A DNA stretch of 64,000 nucleotides, taken from an uncultured Alphaproteobacteria bacterium. GTDB lineage: Bacteria; Pseudomonadota; Alphaproteobacteria; Micavibrionales; Micavibrionaceae. The position numbers and the translations under genes were made by a program. Below, piece by piece: positions 18,827 through 27,219 of this stretch; positions within the stretch are counted from its first letter, which is position 1, and each line of letters opens with the position of its first letter. The notes under the pieces are model-generated. The model had not been told where the DNA came from. It ran no database searches and saw nothing but the letters and a program-made list of their open reading frames with translations. The DNA lies in the NCBI GenBank assembly GCA_946480475.1, contig CAMLJM010000012.1, positions 9,115 through 73,114 on the forward strand. Direction: 5' to 3'.

Positions 18827-19690
18827 ATGGATACGCGAGCTGAAAAATTACTGGATGCAATCAGGATAGAGAAGCCTTTGCAAATTGTAGGGGCTATTAA
18901 TGCATTCTCTGCGCTGATGGCGCAGCGTGCCGGGTTTAAGGCGCTTTATCTGTCGGGTGCTGGTGTGGCAAATGCCTCATTCGGCATGCCGGACCTGGCG
19001 ATTACCACGATGAATGATGTAGTTGAGGATGCGCGCCGTATTACAGGTCGCGTTGATTTACCGTTGCTGGTTGATATTGATACCGGTTGGGGCGGGGCAT
19101 TCAACATTGACCGTACCGTGCGCGAGTTTGAGCGTGCCGGTGTGGCCTGTGTACATATTGAAGATCAGGTAAGTCAAAAACGTTGCGGTCACCGTCCGGG
19201 TAAAGAACTGGTCGATAAGTTTGAAATGGGTGACCGTGTGAAGGCGGCTGTAGATGCCCGTTCAGATCTGCTGATTATGGCTCGGACCGATGCCTTGGCT
19301 GGTGAGGGACTGGATGGTGTGATCGAGCGTTGTGTCCATTACGTTGAATGCGGTGCCGATATGATCTTCGCGGAGGCGATGACTGATCTTTCCCACTATC
19401 AGAAAATCAAGGATGCTGTGAAAGTGCCTTTGTTGGCGAACCTTACAGAGTTTGGCAAGACGGATTATTACACAACGGAGCAGCTTGGCAAGGTGGGTGT
19501 CGATATGGCGCTTTATCCGCTTTCGGCTTTCCGGGCGATGTCACGAGCTGCAGAAAATGTATATACCTCCATCCGTAAGGATGGCACGCAAAAAGCTGTT
19601 GTCGATACGATGCAGACCAGGGAAGAGCTGTATCAGGTTCTTGACTATTATGAATATGAGAAAAAGCTGGATGAACTCTTTTCTAAATAA
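18827..19690 (+). CDS. prpB: 2-methylisocitrate lyase
   Basis: 287 residues, isocitrate lyase/PEP mutase fold. It cleaves 2-methylisocitrate to pyruvate and succinate at the end of the methylcitrate cycle for propionyl-CoA. Visible blocks: [17 protein letters not shown], the metal-binding [13 protein letters not shown], catalytic-loop signature [11 protein letters not shown], and [15 protein letters not shown]. An AAGAGG-type ribosome site precedes ATG 18827. It is followed by a strong terminator. prpC and prpD lie 0.9 and 4.6 kb downstream on the same strand. Confidence 0.92.
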   Translation: MDTRAEKLLDAIRIEKPLQIVGAINAFSALMAQRAGFKALYLSGAGVANASFGMPDLAITTMNDVVEDARRITGRVDLPLLVDIDTGWGGAFNIDRTVREFERAGVACVHIEDQVSQKRCGHRPGKELVDKFEMGDRVKAAVDARSDLLIMARTDALAGEGLDGVIERCVHYVECGADMIFAEAMTDLSHYQKIKDAVKVPLLANLTEFGKTDYYTTEQLGKVGVDMALYPLSAFRAMSRAAENVYTSIRKDGTQKAVVDTMQTREELYQVLDYYEYEKKLDELFSK

Positions 19691-19694
19691 AATA

Positions 19695-19724
19695 AAGGCC
19701 GGAGTTTCCCGGCCTTCTTATTCT
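19695..19724 (+). terminator. bidirectional terminator after prpB
   Basis: AAGGCCGG / CCGGCCTT stem (19695-19702 with 19709-19716), 6-nt loop, then CTTATTCTTATTTT on the plus strand. On the minus strand TTTATTTTATTT follows the same stem, so it also suits the convergent gene. Confidence 0.85.
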
Positions 19725-20059
19725 TATTTTCCGCGTTGCAGCCCTGTGTTTGGCGTGGGTGCTTCAGGTTGCGGGCCTGAGGAATCAGTGGCGCGCCAGG
19801 ATTCATCTATGATTGTTTGTATAGTAGCATCCGCACGTGGTGTCAGGTTCAGTACGCGGCTTGATTGACCTGCTATATGAATTTCGCATTGACGTGGTGC
19901 AGCTAGTACATCAAGTGATTGTGGCGTGCCTAAAGTGATTCCAACTACAGCGCCATGATCGGGCAAGGTAGATGAACCTGTACGCGCTTCACCCATGACT
20001 ATTTCTGTTTCAGCAAGCAGTTTGGCGGCATTTTGCGATGTTGCATAAGCGCGTTGCAT
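19724..20059 (-). CDS. hypothetical protein
   Basis: 111 residues, unrecognised, with no signal peptide or membrane segment. The middle is beta-rich (AVVGITLGTPQSLDVLAAPRQCEIHI) and the C-terminus Pro/Gly-rich. It lies 18 bp downstream of the next minus-strand gene, probably in one transcript with it, and ends at the shared terminator. Confidence 0.55.
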   Translation of the reverse strand: MQRAYATSQNAAKLLAETEIVMGEARTGSSTLPDHGAVVGITLGTPQSLDVLAAPRQCEIHIAGQSSRVLNLTPRADATIQTIIDESWRATDSSGPQPEAPTPNTGLQRGK

Positions 20060-20077
20060 TTTTCTCTCCTCTAAACT

Positions 20078-20503
20078 CTATCGTCTGACAATCAGATTAA
20101 CGGCATGGACCAGTTTCTGATCATTAGCGGACTCCAGTCTTTTTTGTCCTTTACGAGTAACCAGTAAAACTCTTTTTGCGTTCTCAAAATCGATAGTGTG
20201 GGCTTCAGGTATATCCAGTTTCAATTCGGCAATTGCGCCGCCCATCTGGACAATTCCTAATTTCTTTGTTTCGGCATCCCATTCCAGCCAGGAGGGAATG
20301 TCCGAGAAGAAGAAGTCGACAGAGAGAACGATCCTGTCATCTTCTTGTAATAACAACGCATCAGCCCCCAAAGGTCCATGAAATCCTTCATCTTCTTTCA
20401 GAAGGCTTTTGGGTACGGCCTCGGAAGGTAAAACCTCATTTTTCCTGCCCTTTAATAGGTAGCGGCAAAAGGTTAAGATTTTATTGAAAATACCGAGAAT
20501 CAT
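20078..20503 (-). CDS. hypothetical protein with N-terminal hydrophobic segment
   Basis: 141 residues, unrecognised. Residues 2-18 are hydrophobic (ILGIFNKILTFCRYLL) followed by a basic stretch, so it may be anchored in the inner membrane. The rest is acidic and beta-rich. It is divergent from prpC and forms a pair with the gene at 19724-20059. Confidence 0.55.
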   Translation of the reverse strand: MILGIFNKILTFCRYLLKGRKNEVLPSEAVPKSLLKEDEGFHGPLGADALLLQEDDRIVLSVDFFFSDIPSWLEWDAETKKLGIVQMGGAIAELKLDIPEAHTIDFENAKRVLLVTRKGQKRLESANDQKLVHAVNLIVRR

Positions 20504-20576
20504 GGCAACCAGCAGAAAACAGAGAAAAACGAAGGGGAGAACGCATAGAACTACTCTAGGATATTGGGTGAAGTCG

Positions 20577-20586
20577 CTCTAATCTT
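20577..20586 (+). promoter_or_regulatory. 10-mer shared by prpC and prpD upstream regions
   Basis: CTCTAATCTT ends 34 nt before the prpC ATG. The same 10-mer ends 35 nt before prpD (24202-24211). The core TAATCT sits where a -10 box could be. A good -35 is not evident at prpC. Confidence 0.4.
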
Positions 20587-20620
20587 CAAATGATTTTTAT
20601 ATTTTAAAAATGAGGTCGAA

Positions 20621-21772
20621 ATGACAGGGAATACAGCAGTTGCCACGGTTGCCAATACAAAGAAGAAAACGGGGGGACTTGCAGGCGTTGTAGCCGGAGA
20701 AACAAAGATTTCTGCTGCCGGTGGTGCGCATACACTGGAGTACCGTGGTTATTCCATTTACGAGCTGGCAGAGCATGCCGAATTTGAAGAGGTGGCTTAC
20801 CTGTTGCTGTATGGGGAACTGCCGACGGCACGTCAACTGAAGCATTATAAAGGCAACTTGAAGAACCAGCGTGATTTGCCCGCAGCGTTGAAGTCAGTGC
20901 TTGAACTGATCCCTGCGGATGCCCACCCGATGGATGTGATGCGTACAGCTACATCTTTCCTGGGTAATCTGGAACCCGAAGCCAAGAACCATGACCAGCT
21001 GGCCGTGACCAACAGGTTGCTGGCGGTATATCCTGCCGTGCTGGCTTATTGGTGGCATTTCACGCGTCATGGCAAGCGCATTAGTTGCACTACCGATTCT
21101 GAAGGTATTGCCGATCATTTCCTGATGTTGTTGCATGGGAAAACGCCATCACCCCTTCATATAAAGGCGATGAATGTATCGCTCATCCTGTATGCTGAAC
21201 ATGAGTTCAATGCTTCGACATTTACGGCGCGTACAATCACATCGACGATGGCGGATATTTATTCGGCTGTCACAGGGGCAATTGGTGCGTTGCGTGGTCC
21301 GTTGCATGGCGGCGCCAACGAAGCCGCGATGGAATTGATTGGGAAATATGCAACACCCGAAGAAGCTGTTGCTGGCGTCAAGCAGATGATGGCAGAGAAG
21401 CAATTGATTATGGGTTTTGGCCACCGTGTCTACACCGAAGCTGATCCACGTAATGTTGTGATTAAATCATGGTCCAAGAAACTGGCTGATGATGCTGGCA
21501 ATAAGAGTTTGTATCCGGTTTCAGAAGCGATTGAGAAATTGATGTGGGATGAAAAACATTTATTCCCGAACCTCGATTTCTATTCAGCGTCCAGTTACCA
21601 TTTCATGGGTATTCCGACCCCGATGTTCACACCGATCTTTGTAATGTCGCGCATTACGGGATGGGCGGCGCATATCTTCGAACAACGCAGCAATAACAAG
21701 CTTATTCGTCCGAATGCCGATTATACAGGGCCGGATACACGCAAATTCGTGCCCGTCGATCAGCGAGGATAG
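20621..21772 (+). CDS. prpC: 2-methylcitrate synthase
   Basis: 383 residues, citrate synthase fold. It condenses propionyl-CoA with oxaloacetate. The N-terminal GLAGVVAGETKIS and GYSIYELAEHAEFEEVAYLL are typical of PrpC. Active-site blocks are LHGGANEAAMEL, IMGFGHRVY and FPNLDFYSASSYHFMGIP. The first 15 residues form a Thr/Lys-rich tail. The start is supported by a GAGGT ribosome site. It stands alone upstream of a MarC-family gene rather than in a prpBCD operon. Confidence 0.93.
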   Translation: MTGNTAVATVANTKKKTGGLAGVVAGETKISAAGGAHTLEYRGYSIYELAEHAEFEEVAYLLLYGELPTARQLKHYKGNLKNQRDLPAALKSVLELIPADAHPMDVMRTATSFLGNLEPEAKNHDQLAVTNRLLAVYPAVLAYWWHFTRHGKRISCTTDSEGIADHFLMLLHGKTPSPLHIKAMNVSLILYAEHEFNASTFTARTITSTMADIYSAVTGAIGALRGPLHGGANEAAMELIGKYATPEEAVAGVKQMMAEKQLIMGFGHRVYTEADPRNVVIKSWSKKLADDAGNKSLYPVSEAIEKLMWDEKHLFPNLDFYSASSYHFMGIPTPMFTPIFVMSRITGWAAHIFEQRSNNKLIRPNADYTGPDTRKFVPVDQRG

Positions 21773-21778
21773 CCTGCT

Positions 21779-22438
21779 TTGAGTTACGAGCTTTTTATCT
21801 CTGCGTTCGTCAGTCTGTTTGTTGTAGTTGATCCCTTCGGTACGGCGGCGGTATTTGCTGTCCTGACCAAAGCGATGACGGCGCCCGAGAAAAGGAAGAT
21901 TGCAATTAAGGCAGTGCTGATTGCTGTCAGTATCATGCTGGTGTTCAGTGTAGTAGGCAGGGCGCTTCTGGACTATATGCATATATCATTGCCGGCATTT
22001 CGGGTCGCTGGCGGATTGCTTTTGTTTGTGACGGCATTCCGTATGATCATGGGATTTCATGATGAAGACCAGATCAACTCCGAGAAAAGCGCTTATAAGG
22101 ATCGCAGCAGTATCGCGGTGTTCCCTCTGGCTATTCCTTTGCTGGCAGGGCCAGGCGTGATGACGGCTGTCATCATGTTTTCGACGGCAGCGCATGATAT
22201 GCTCAGCCATATACAAGTGACGGCTGCTATTATTATTGTGCAGGTCGTGGCTCTGATTAGTTTGCTTGGGGCATCGAGACTTTCAAGTTTTTTTGGTTCA
22301 ACAGGAAACAGTATTATTGCCCGTATCATGGGTATTCTGCTGGCAGCTATGGCGGTACAATTTATGGCTGACGGTATAACAGAACTTTTCCACTTACGGG
22401 ATTTCCCCGCAGCTATACCCGATGTTATGGCTGGCTGA
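21779..22438 (+). CDS. MarC family integral membrane protein
   Basis: 219 residues from a TTG start 6 nt after the prpC stop. Six membrane segments are visible. The family's N-terminal FVSLFVVVDPFGTAAVFAVLT and the second-half PLAIPLLAGPGVMTAVIMFS are both present, giving the inverted-repeat design of MarC/UPF0056 proteins. The function of the family is not established despite the old antibiotic-resistance name. The close gap suggests co-transcription with prpC. The 3' end overlaps the convergent gene by 14 nt. Confidence 0.87.
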   Translation: MSYELFISAFVSLFVVVDPFGTAAVFAVLTKAMTAPEKRKIAIKAVLIAVSIMLVFSVVGRALLDYMHISLPAFRVAGGLLLFVTAFRMIMGFHDEDQINSEKSAYKDRSSIAVFPLAIPLLAGPGVMTAVIMFSTAAHDMLSHIQVTAAIIIVQVVALISLLGASRLSSFFGSTGNSIIARIMGILLAAMAVQFMADGITELFHLRDFPAAIPDVMAG

Positions 22439-22739
22439 CTGGCAGAGGATTATAAGCCGCTGCAATGTCGGCGTTGTTCACATCGCTATGTGTATATGGT
22501 ACCAGACGAATGGTATCTCTGAAGGCGCTCCGCAGCTCCGTGAAGGGGATATCCGGCATATCTTTTGATTTGTGTACCAGTATGGCGCGCAGATCATTGA
22601 AGGTAAGTGAAAGCTTATCGCCAGCCTCATTATAAAAATCAGCAATGGGGTACCCCGGATTAGAAGGGATGCTTCCACTTGGTAATGGTGGTGGCGCTGG
22701 CGGAATAATCAGCGCGGATTTTTTATATCTATAAGACAT
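22425..22739 (-). CDS. hypothetical protein
   Basis: 104 residues, unrecognised. It has a basic start, a proline run (IIPPAPPPLPSGSIPSNPG) and a mixed remainder, with no signal peptide. It overlaps the marC-family 3' end by 14 nt in convergent orientation. Support is limited to the ORF. Confidence 0.45.
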   Translation of the reverse strand: MSYRYKKSALIIPPAPPPLPSGSIPSNPGYPIADFYNEAGDKLSLTFNDLRAILVHKSKDMPDIPFTELRSAFRDTIRLVPYTHSDVNNADIAAAYNPLPVSQP

Positions 22740-22806
22740 TACACACCTATTATTATTACTTTAGCTATAAACATTCTGGGTGCGCACTGTCAAATTTGGA
22801 TCAAAA

Positions 22807-22829
22807 CCGGGAAGAATTAATCTTCCCGG
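22807..22829 (-). terminator. terminator of the first 49-residue gene
   Basis: CCGGGAAGA / TCTTCCCGG, a 9-bp perfect stem with a 5-nt loop, followed by TTTTG on the minus strand. It lies 10 nt beyond the stop at 22839. Confidence 0.85.
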
Positions 22830-22838
22830 CCTCATTGT

Positions 22839-22988
22839 TTAACAACCGCAGTTGTCTTTACCCTTCGTATTATCAGGGTTAATTTTGTTCGCTTCGCGCG
22901 TTTTTGCCGGATTTTTTGGCAGATCAGCGTCTTTATCGCTTACGCGGTCTTTGTTATTTGTGTTGGTGTTTTGTTGCGGATTAACCAT
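22839..22988 (-). CDS. 49-residue hydrophilic protein ending Cys-Gly-Cys (paralogue 1)
   Basis: ATG at 22988 has an excellent ribosome site (AAGGAG, 7 nt upstream), and the 50-codon frame ends 10 nt before an intrinsic terminator. The product starts MVNPQQNTNTNNKD, is almost entirely Asn/Lys/Asp/Pro and ends DNCGC. It has no hydrophobic core, so it is probably disordered. It shares length, composition, leader sequence and the pattern NTN-K-V-DKDA with the gene at 23124-23273. The terminal CGC suggests metal binding or a redox role, which is inference only. Confidence 0.75.
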   Translation of the reverse strand: MVNPQQNTNTNNKDRVSDKDADLPKNPAKTREANKINPDNTKGKDNCGC

Positions 22989-23070
22989 TTTTCATCTCCT
23001 TCAAGATTTTCACTGCTAGGTAAACGAGTCATCCCTTATCTTGTTCCACATCTACGGAAAATGAATGCAA

Positions 23071-23102
23071 AAGACCGGGAAATCGTCGGATTTCCCGGTC
23101 TT
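23071..23102 (-). terminator. terminator of the second 49-residue gene
   Basis: A 13-bp perfect stem (23071-23083 with 23090-23102, core GACCGGGAAAT) with a 6-nt loop, followed by TTTTGC on the minus strand. It separates the two small genes into independent units. Confidence 0.85.
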
Positions 23103-23123
23103 CGCATGATCGGATGGGTCGGA

Positions 23124-23273
23124 TTAACGACGATCCTGACGCTCTGTCGAAGATTGACGATCGCGGTCAGGCTGACCCTGTGTACGTGATTTTTGATCCT
23201 GGTTGCCTGTTTTTTGTTTTGCGTCTTTATCAGCAACTTGAGATTTGTCGTTGGTGTTATTACGGTCTTGCAT
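23124..23273 (-). CDS. 49-residue hydrophilic protein (paralogue 2)
   Basis: The start chosen is ATG 23273, preceded by AAAGGAGAG; a longer in-frame ORF begins further upstream without a ribosome site. The product starts MQDRNNTNDKSQVADKDAK and continues as a Gln/Asp/Arg/Lys-rich chain without any hydrophobic segment. It aligns with paralogue 1 over NTN-K-V-DKDA and has exactly the same length. Such short charged proteins resemble stress-induced or DNA/RNA-binding disordered proteins, but no family is recognised. Confidence 0.75.
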   Translation of the reverse strand: MQDRNNTNDKSQVADKDAKQKTGNQDQKSRTQGQPDRDRQSSTERQDRR

Positions 23274-23410
23274 TTTTCTCTCCTTTAAGAGGTTAAGCCA
23301 GCACGCCTCATGGCGGGGGCGCTGAACCAACCAAAGAGATCAAAGCAGGTTCCTGCATTTTTTTTTAAAAAAGAAGTTGCCCTAACGCGTCTTTAACTTA
23401 AGTAGTTAGA

Positions 23411-24133
23411 TCAAGTTTTATGCGGGCTGTGCAAGGCAAATTTCGCAATTGCGAGAAGATCGTATATTTTTTGCGCCACATCATCCATGTGTGTAAAAAC
23501 TATATTTGCGCCTGCATCGCTCAGTGTCTTGCTGTAATCGTGCTGGCGATGCGTGCCACCAGCATAACCAATTACATACATACCTGCTGCTTTGCCTGCT
23601 TGAACGCCTGTAGGGCTGTCTTCAACAACGATGCATTCAGCAGGATCATCAATGCCGATTTTTTTCATGGCATGTAAAAAAAGATCGGGTGCCGGCTTGG
23701 GTATGCCACCACAGTCATCTTTGTTATAAACATGTGGCAGTACATGATTATAAAGTTCAACTTTTTCAAGTTTGCGACGCAGTGATTCATGTTCACCGTT
23801 GGATGCCACAGCAATAGGAATATCTGCATCTTTCAATGAGCGGATCAGATCACCTGCGCCTTCGACTTCCCTCAGCAAGTTCGCCACCTGATAGCGATAG
23901 TTCTCTTTCAGTTTGACCTGAAAATCAGAGGGCAGGGGTTTGCCGGTTTGCTTGAGGGCTTCCTCATTCATGCGTATCAGAAAAGCGGCACCCGTTTGAC
24001 CAGACATAAGGGCGGCATATTCCTGCGGCGTATATTTCAGGCCGAATTGCGCCAGGAAGGGGGCGTCATGCAATACAGCGGTTTCCTCACTGTTAACCAA
24101 TACCCCGTCATTATCAAATATCACCGCTTTCAT
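23411..24133 (-). CDS. HAD-superfamily phosphatase/phosphomutase-like hydrolase
   Basis: 240 residues, HAD subfamily IA. Motif I FDNDGVLVNSE supplies the nucleophilic and acid Asp, motif II is IPIAVASNGE, the motif III lysine is in GIPKPAPDLFLHA, and motif IV is CIVVEDSPTGVQAGKAAGM. The cap and motif pattern resembles beta-phosphoglucomutase/YqaB-type sugar phosphatases; the exact substrate is unknown. It is divergent from prpD. Confidence 0.87.
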   Translation of the reverse strand: MKAVIFDNDGVLVNSEETAVLHDAPFLAQFGLKYTPQEYAALMSGQTGAAFLIRMNEEALKQTGKPLPSDFQVKLKENYRYQVANLLREVEGAGDLIRSLKDADIPIAVASNGEHESLRRKLEKVELYNHVLPHVYNKDDCGGIPKPAPDLFLHAMKKIGIDDPAECIVVEDSPTGVQAGKAAGMYVIGYAGGTHRQHDYSKTLSDAGANIVFTHMDDVAQKIYDLLAIAKFALHSPHKT

Positions 24134-24183
24134 AGGTGGATGTTATGACATATTTACCTGTGTGTACAGTATGGCAGCCGCAT

Positions 24184-24212
24184 GACAGGTCCTTTTAAAT
24201 ACTCTAATCTTT
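24184..24212 (+). promoter_or_regulatory. candidate prpD promoter
   Basis: ATGACA, exactly 17 nt, then TAATCT, within the 10-mer CTCTAATCTT (24202-24211) that also precedes prpC. The -35 matches consensus at 5 of 6 positions and the -10 only at 3. The transcript would start about 28 nt before the ATG. Confidence 0.45.
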
Positions 24213-24246
24213 ATGCAGTCGTTTTAAAAAATCGCAGGGGAATAAA

Positions 24247-25680
24247 ATGGGTTCAGCCGCGCACGCACATAATGTCGATCTCAACAACCGTCCAGAGCCA
24301 GACAAGGTTCTGACCGATATTGCTGACTATGTGACAGGTTACAAGATCGCGAGCGAGGAGGCTTATCGTACGGCTCGTTACTGTCTGATGGATACGCTGG
24401 CCTGCGGGATCATGGCGTTGCAATTCCCGGCTTGCGTCAAGATGCTGGGGCCGATTGTTCCCGGCACTGTTGTTCCTAATGGCGTAAAAGTGCCGGGCCG
24501 CCCGGATGTGCTTGACCCTGTGAAGGGTGCTTTCGATATTGGCTGTATGGTCCGCTGGTTGGATTTCAATGATACATGGCTGGCGGCGGAATGGGGACAC
24601 CCGTCGGATAACCTCGGCGCCATTCTGGCTGTGGCTCAGACAAAACCTGATATGACGATGAAAGATGTGCTAACTGCGATGATCAAGGCACATGAGATTC
24701 AGGGCTGTCTGGCGCTTGAGAATTCGTTCAACAAGGTTGGCCTCGATCACGTTGTACTGGTCAAGGTGGCATCTACCGCCGTCGCGTCACAAATGATGGG
24801 TGGCAATTACAACCAGATCGTTGATGCGCTTTCGCATGCTTGGGTGGATGGACAATCACTTCGCACTTATCGTCATGCTCCGAATGCGGGTCCGCGTAAA
24901 TCGTGGGCGGCTGGCGATGCGACTTCGCGGGCTGTGCGTCTGGCACAAATCGTGGTGGAGCAGGGGCAGATCGGTTATCCCGGTGTGCTGACTGCACCAA
25001 AATGGGGTTTCTACGATGTGCTGTTTAAGGGTAACGAATTTAAATTTCAGCGCCCTTACGGTTCCTATGTCATGGAACAAATCCTGTTCAAGATTTCATT
25101 CCCCGCAGAATTTCATTCGCAAACCGCTGTGGAAGCTGCCGTAAGACTGCACAGCCAAGTCAAAGACCGCCTGAACAATATCGAGAAAATCGTATTGACG
25201 ACACACGAAGCCGCCATCCGCATCATTTCCAAGACAGGTCCGTTGCATAACCCAGCTGACCGCGATCACTGCCTGCAATATATGGTGGCTGTGCCGCTGA
25301 TTAAGGGCAATCTTGTGGCGGAAGATTACGAAGATGACGTTGCGGCTGACCCACGCATCCAGATGTTGCGCGATAAAATGGAAGTGGTAGAAGATAAACG
25401 CTATAGCGCTGAATATCATGAACCGGATAAACGCAGCATTGCGAATGCTGTGCAGATATTCTTTAAAGATGGGGCAAAAACTGAGAAGGTGGAGATCGAA
25501 TACCCGATCGGCCACCGCCGTCGCCGCGCCGATGGTATTCCACTGCTGGAGGCGAAGTTCGAAGCGGCCCTGAAAAATCATTATAAAGCTGATCAAGTGC
25601 AGAGAATTATTGATATTTGCAGCGATCAGAAAAGGCTGGAAGCAATGAAGGTCAGCGAGTTTATGAGAGCCTGGATATAG
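24247..25680 (+). CDS. prpD: 2-methylcitrate dehydratase
   Basis: 477 residues, MmgE/PrpD family, the usual length. It dehydrates 2-methylcitrate to 2-methyl-cis-aconitate. Typical blocks: [15 protein letters not shown], the active-site region [22 protein letters not shown], and the C-terminal [19 protein letters not shown]. The ribosome site AGGGGAA precedes ATG 24247. It completes the prpB-prpC-prpD set; no acnD/prpF pair or propionyl-CoA synthetase is in the window. Confidence 0.94.
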   Translation: MGSAAHAHNVDLNNRPEPDKVLTDIADYVTGYKIASEEAYRTARYCLMDTLACGIMALQFPACVKMLGPIVPGTVVPNGVKVPGRPDVLDPVKGAFDIGCMVRWLDFNDTWLAAEWGHPSDNLGAILAVAQTKPDMTMKDVLTAMIKAHEIQGCLALENSFNKVGLDHVVLVKVASTAVASQMMGGNYNQIVDALSHAWVDGQSLRTYRHAPNAGPRKSWAAGDATSRAVRLAQIVVEQGQIGYPGVLTAPKWGFYDVLFKGNEFKFQRPYGSYVMEQILFKISFPAEFHSQTAVEAAVRLHSQVKDRLNNIEKIVLTTHEAAIRIISKTGPLHNPADRDHCLQYMVAVPLIKGNLVAEDYEDDVAADPRIQMLRDKMEVVEDKRYSAEYHEPDKRSIANAVQIFFKDGAKTEKVEIEYPIGHRRRRADGIPLLEAKFEAALKNHYKADQVQRIIDICSDQKRLEAMKVSEFMRAWI

Positions 25681-25690
25681 GGGAATTATC

Positions 25691-25936
25691 ATGGCTGCAT
25701 GTATTCTTACACTTCTTGTTTTTTATCCCATAACTATTGCGGCAGGCTATGGTTTCTATCGTTATATTCAGAAATCCAAGCCAAATCCGATAGCGCAGAC
25801 TGATCCGCGCTATCGATTTATTCGCCCATGGCGCTTTGTTATGTTTGTCGTGTTGTTGCCTCTGGCTCTTACAGGGTCTTTGGCAGTTTTAGGTATTCTT
25901 GATCCCTTGTTTTATCTTATAGCTTCCTTTTATTAA
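25691..25936 (+). CDS. small two-helix membrane protein
   Basis: 81 residues, unrecognised: two hydrophobic segments (about 3-23 and 50-80) joined by a polar loop (YIQKSKPNPIAQTDPRY). It follows prpD by 10 nt and is probably co-transcribed. Its last codons overlap the convergent Cys-rich gene by 4 nt. Confidence 0.6.
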   Translation: MAACILTLLVFYPITIAAGYGFYRYIQKSKPNPIAQTDPRYRFIRPWRFVMFVVLLPLALTGSLAVLGILDPLFYLIASFY

Positions 25937-26280
25937 TTCACATGGGTGCCCATGCTGCGGCATATTTCAGCGCATTTGCGGCAGGCATCGGCACAGGCTT
26001 TCATATGTTCGCCGCCGATAGCCTCACATGAGGCTATACATTCTTCACATATCGCAGCGCAGGTTTCACAAACATTCGTATGGGAATCCGACTCACGTGT
26101 GATGAAGTCAGCGGCAACCTGACAAATCTGGATGCAATCAATCATGGTTTTCACATGATCGGCAGCAGCGTGTTCGTTACCCATCTGCAGGCAGTATTTG
26201 AACAAAGTCTTCTGGCATGTCTCACGGCAGGCCCAGGCCATTTGTTTACATTCCGTCATGTTGTCGTGATGAGATCCCAT
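25933..26280 (-). CDS. four-helix-bundle copper-binding protein (DUF326/Csp-like)
   Basis: 115 residues with 15 cysteines, many as CxxxC or CxxC pairs along predicted helices (CRETCQKTLFKYC, CETCAAICEECIASC, CADACRKCAEIC). This is the pattern of the DUF326 family that includes the copper-storage proteins Csp1/Csp3, which line a four-helix bundle with Cys to hold Cu(I). There is no signal peptide, so a cytosolic Csp3-like form is most likely. It lies 11 nt downstream of the PNPOx-fold gene. No copper ATPase or CueR is visible nearby. Confidence 0.86.
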   Translation of the reverse strand: MGSHHDNMTECKQMAWACRETCQKTLFKYCLQMGNEHAAADHVKTMIDCIQICQVAADFITRESDSHTNVCETCAAICEECIASCEAIGGEHMKACADACRKCAEICRSMGTHVN

Positions 26281-26291
26281 GTGTTGCCTGC

Positions 26292-26822
26292 CTATGTATT
26301 CACGTTGTTGATGCGTTTGTGTTCACCCATTTGAGGGCGTTCGCCTGTCAAGTGCGATTTAAAATAACCAAAGGCATGCATGATTTTCTGGGAGGGAGAG
26401 TCCCAATACTCAGCAGCCTCAACAGTGACATGTATTAATACGATTTGTGGATCATCGGGACCTTTGGGAAACCAGGTCTTTAAGGATTCATGCCAGAGGG
26501 CTTTGACTTTCTTTTGATCACGGACAATTTCCGCCGATCCGGCAATGGTGACATAATTTTGCTGTTTGAGATCGGCATAGTTAAGGAGCACACGCCTATT
26601 GAACCATATTTCCCGTACCTTAGGGGAGTTGGCATCGGTCATAAACCAGATATCGCCTGTGAAAGTACCGTTACTGGGACCTTTTTGCGTGCTCATAGGG
26701 CGTGCATGGAGATTTCCTTGTTCGTCGTAGGTAACCATCAAAGCGATATCAATGTCGCGGATCATTTCACCTATTTTCTCAAGGGCAGTTCTGTCAGCGG
26801 GGGCAAGGTTCGCGAAATTCAT
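26292..26822 (-). CDS. pyridoxamine 5'-phosphate oxidase-fold general stress protein
   Basis: 176 residues from ATG 26822, chosen for its AGGAGA ribosome site; an in-frame extension to 26957 would run through the terminator of the next gene. The split-barrel flavin-fold segments MVTYDEQGNLHARPMST, IWFMTDANSPKVREI and VTIAGSAEIVRDQKKVKALW match the general stress protein 26 (YdaG-like) group, which binds FMN/FAD or F420. The exact reaction is unknown. Probably co-transcribed with the Cys-rich copper protein. Confidence 0.87.
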   Translation of the reverse strand: MNFANLAPADRTALEKIGEMIRDIDIALMVTYDEQGNLHARPMSTQKGPSNGTFTGDIWFMTDANSPKVREIWFNRRVLLNYADLKQQNYVTIAGSAEIVRDQKKVKALWHESLKTWFPKGPDDPQIVLIHVTVEAAEYWDSPSQKIMHAFGYFKSHLTGERPQMGEHKRINNVNT

Positions 26823-26863
26823 GTGAAATCTCCTACATCTGTCTTTTTCCACATAAGTGCAAA

Positions 26864-26885
26864 ACCGCCCTGCAAGCAGGGCGGT
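26864..26885 (-). terminator. terminator of the glycine-zipper lipoprotein gene
   Basis: ACCGCCCTG / CAGGGCGGT, a 9-bp perfect stem with a 4-nt loop, followed on the minus strand by TTTGC. It lies 20 nt beyond the stop at 26905. Confidence 0.8.
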
Positions 26886-26904
26886 TCCGTAAAAATTCAA
26901 AATT

Positions 26905-27147
26905 TTAGTCCTTGCTTTTATCGTACAAGTAACCGCCAGCAGCGCCAGCGGCAGCACCTATGGCTGCCCCCGTTGCGGGCGAACCACCCGTAACGGCGCC
27001 TGCAACAGCGCCTGCACCGGCACCGATACCAGCGCCAGACAGCATACGTTGGTCACGCGTACTCATATTAGAGCATGCCGTCACAGACATTACGGCCACA
27101 ATCGATGCCACGCAAAGAGTATGTTTTAAATGCATGTGTTTCATCAT
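26905..27147 (-). CDS. glycine-zipper lipoprotein
   Basis: 80 residues. Signal peptide with lipobox VTAC (Cys near 25), then a glycine-zipper block GAGIGAGAGAVAGAVTGG and a second Ala/Gly stretch ending YLYDKSKD. The pattern matches YMGG/OsmB-like small outer-membrane lipoproteins often induced by envelope or osmotic stress. A GAGG ribosome site precedes the tandem ATG start. It has its own terminator. Confidence 0.82.
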   Translation of the reverse strand: MMKHMHLKHTLCVASIVAVMSVTACSNMSTRDQRMLSGAGIGAGAGAVAGAVTGGSPATGAAIGAAAGAAGGYLYDKSKD

Positions 27148-27219
27148 CTGACCCTCGCTTTTGTGAGCGTTCAGACATACAAACGTATGGGATTAAAATT
27201 AGTTTCAGGAAATAATCCC

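Noticed and set aside
23342..23372. GCAGG/CCTGC followed by nine T as a plus-strand terminator
   Set aside because: No plus-strand gene ends nearby and the loop is only 2 nt; on the minus strand it is an A-tract upstream of a small gene.
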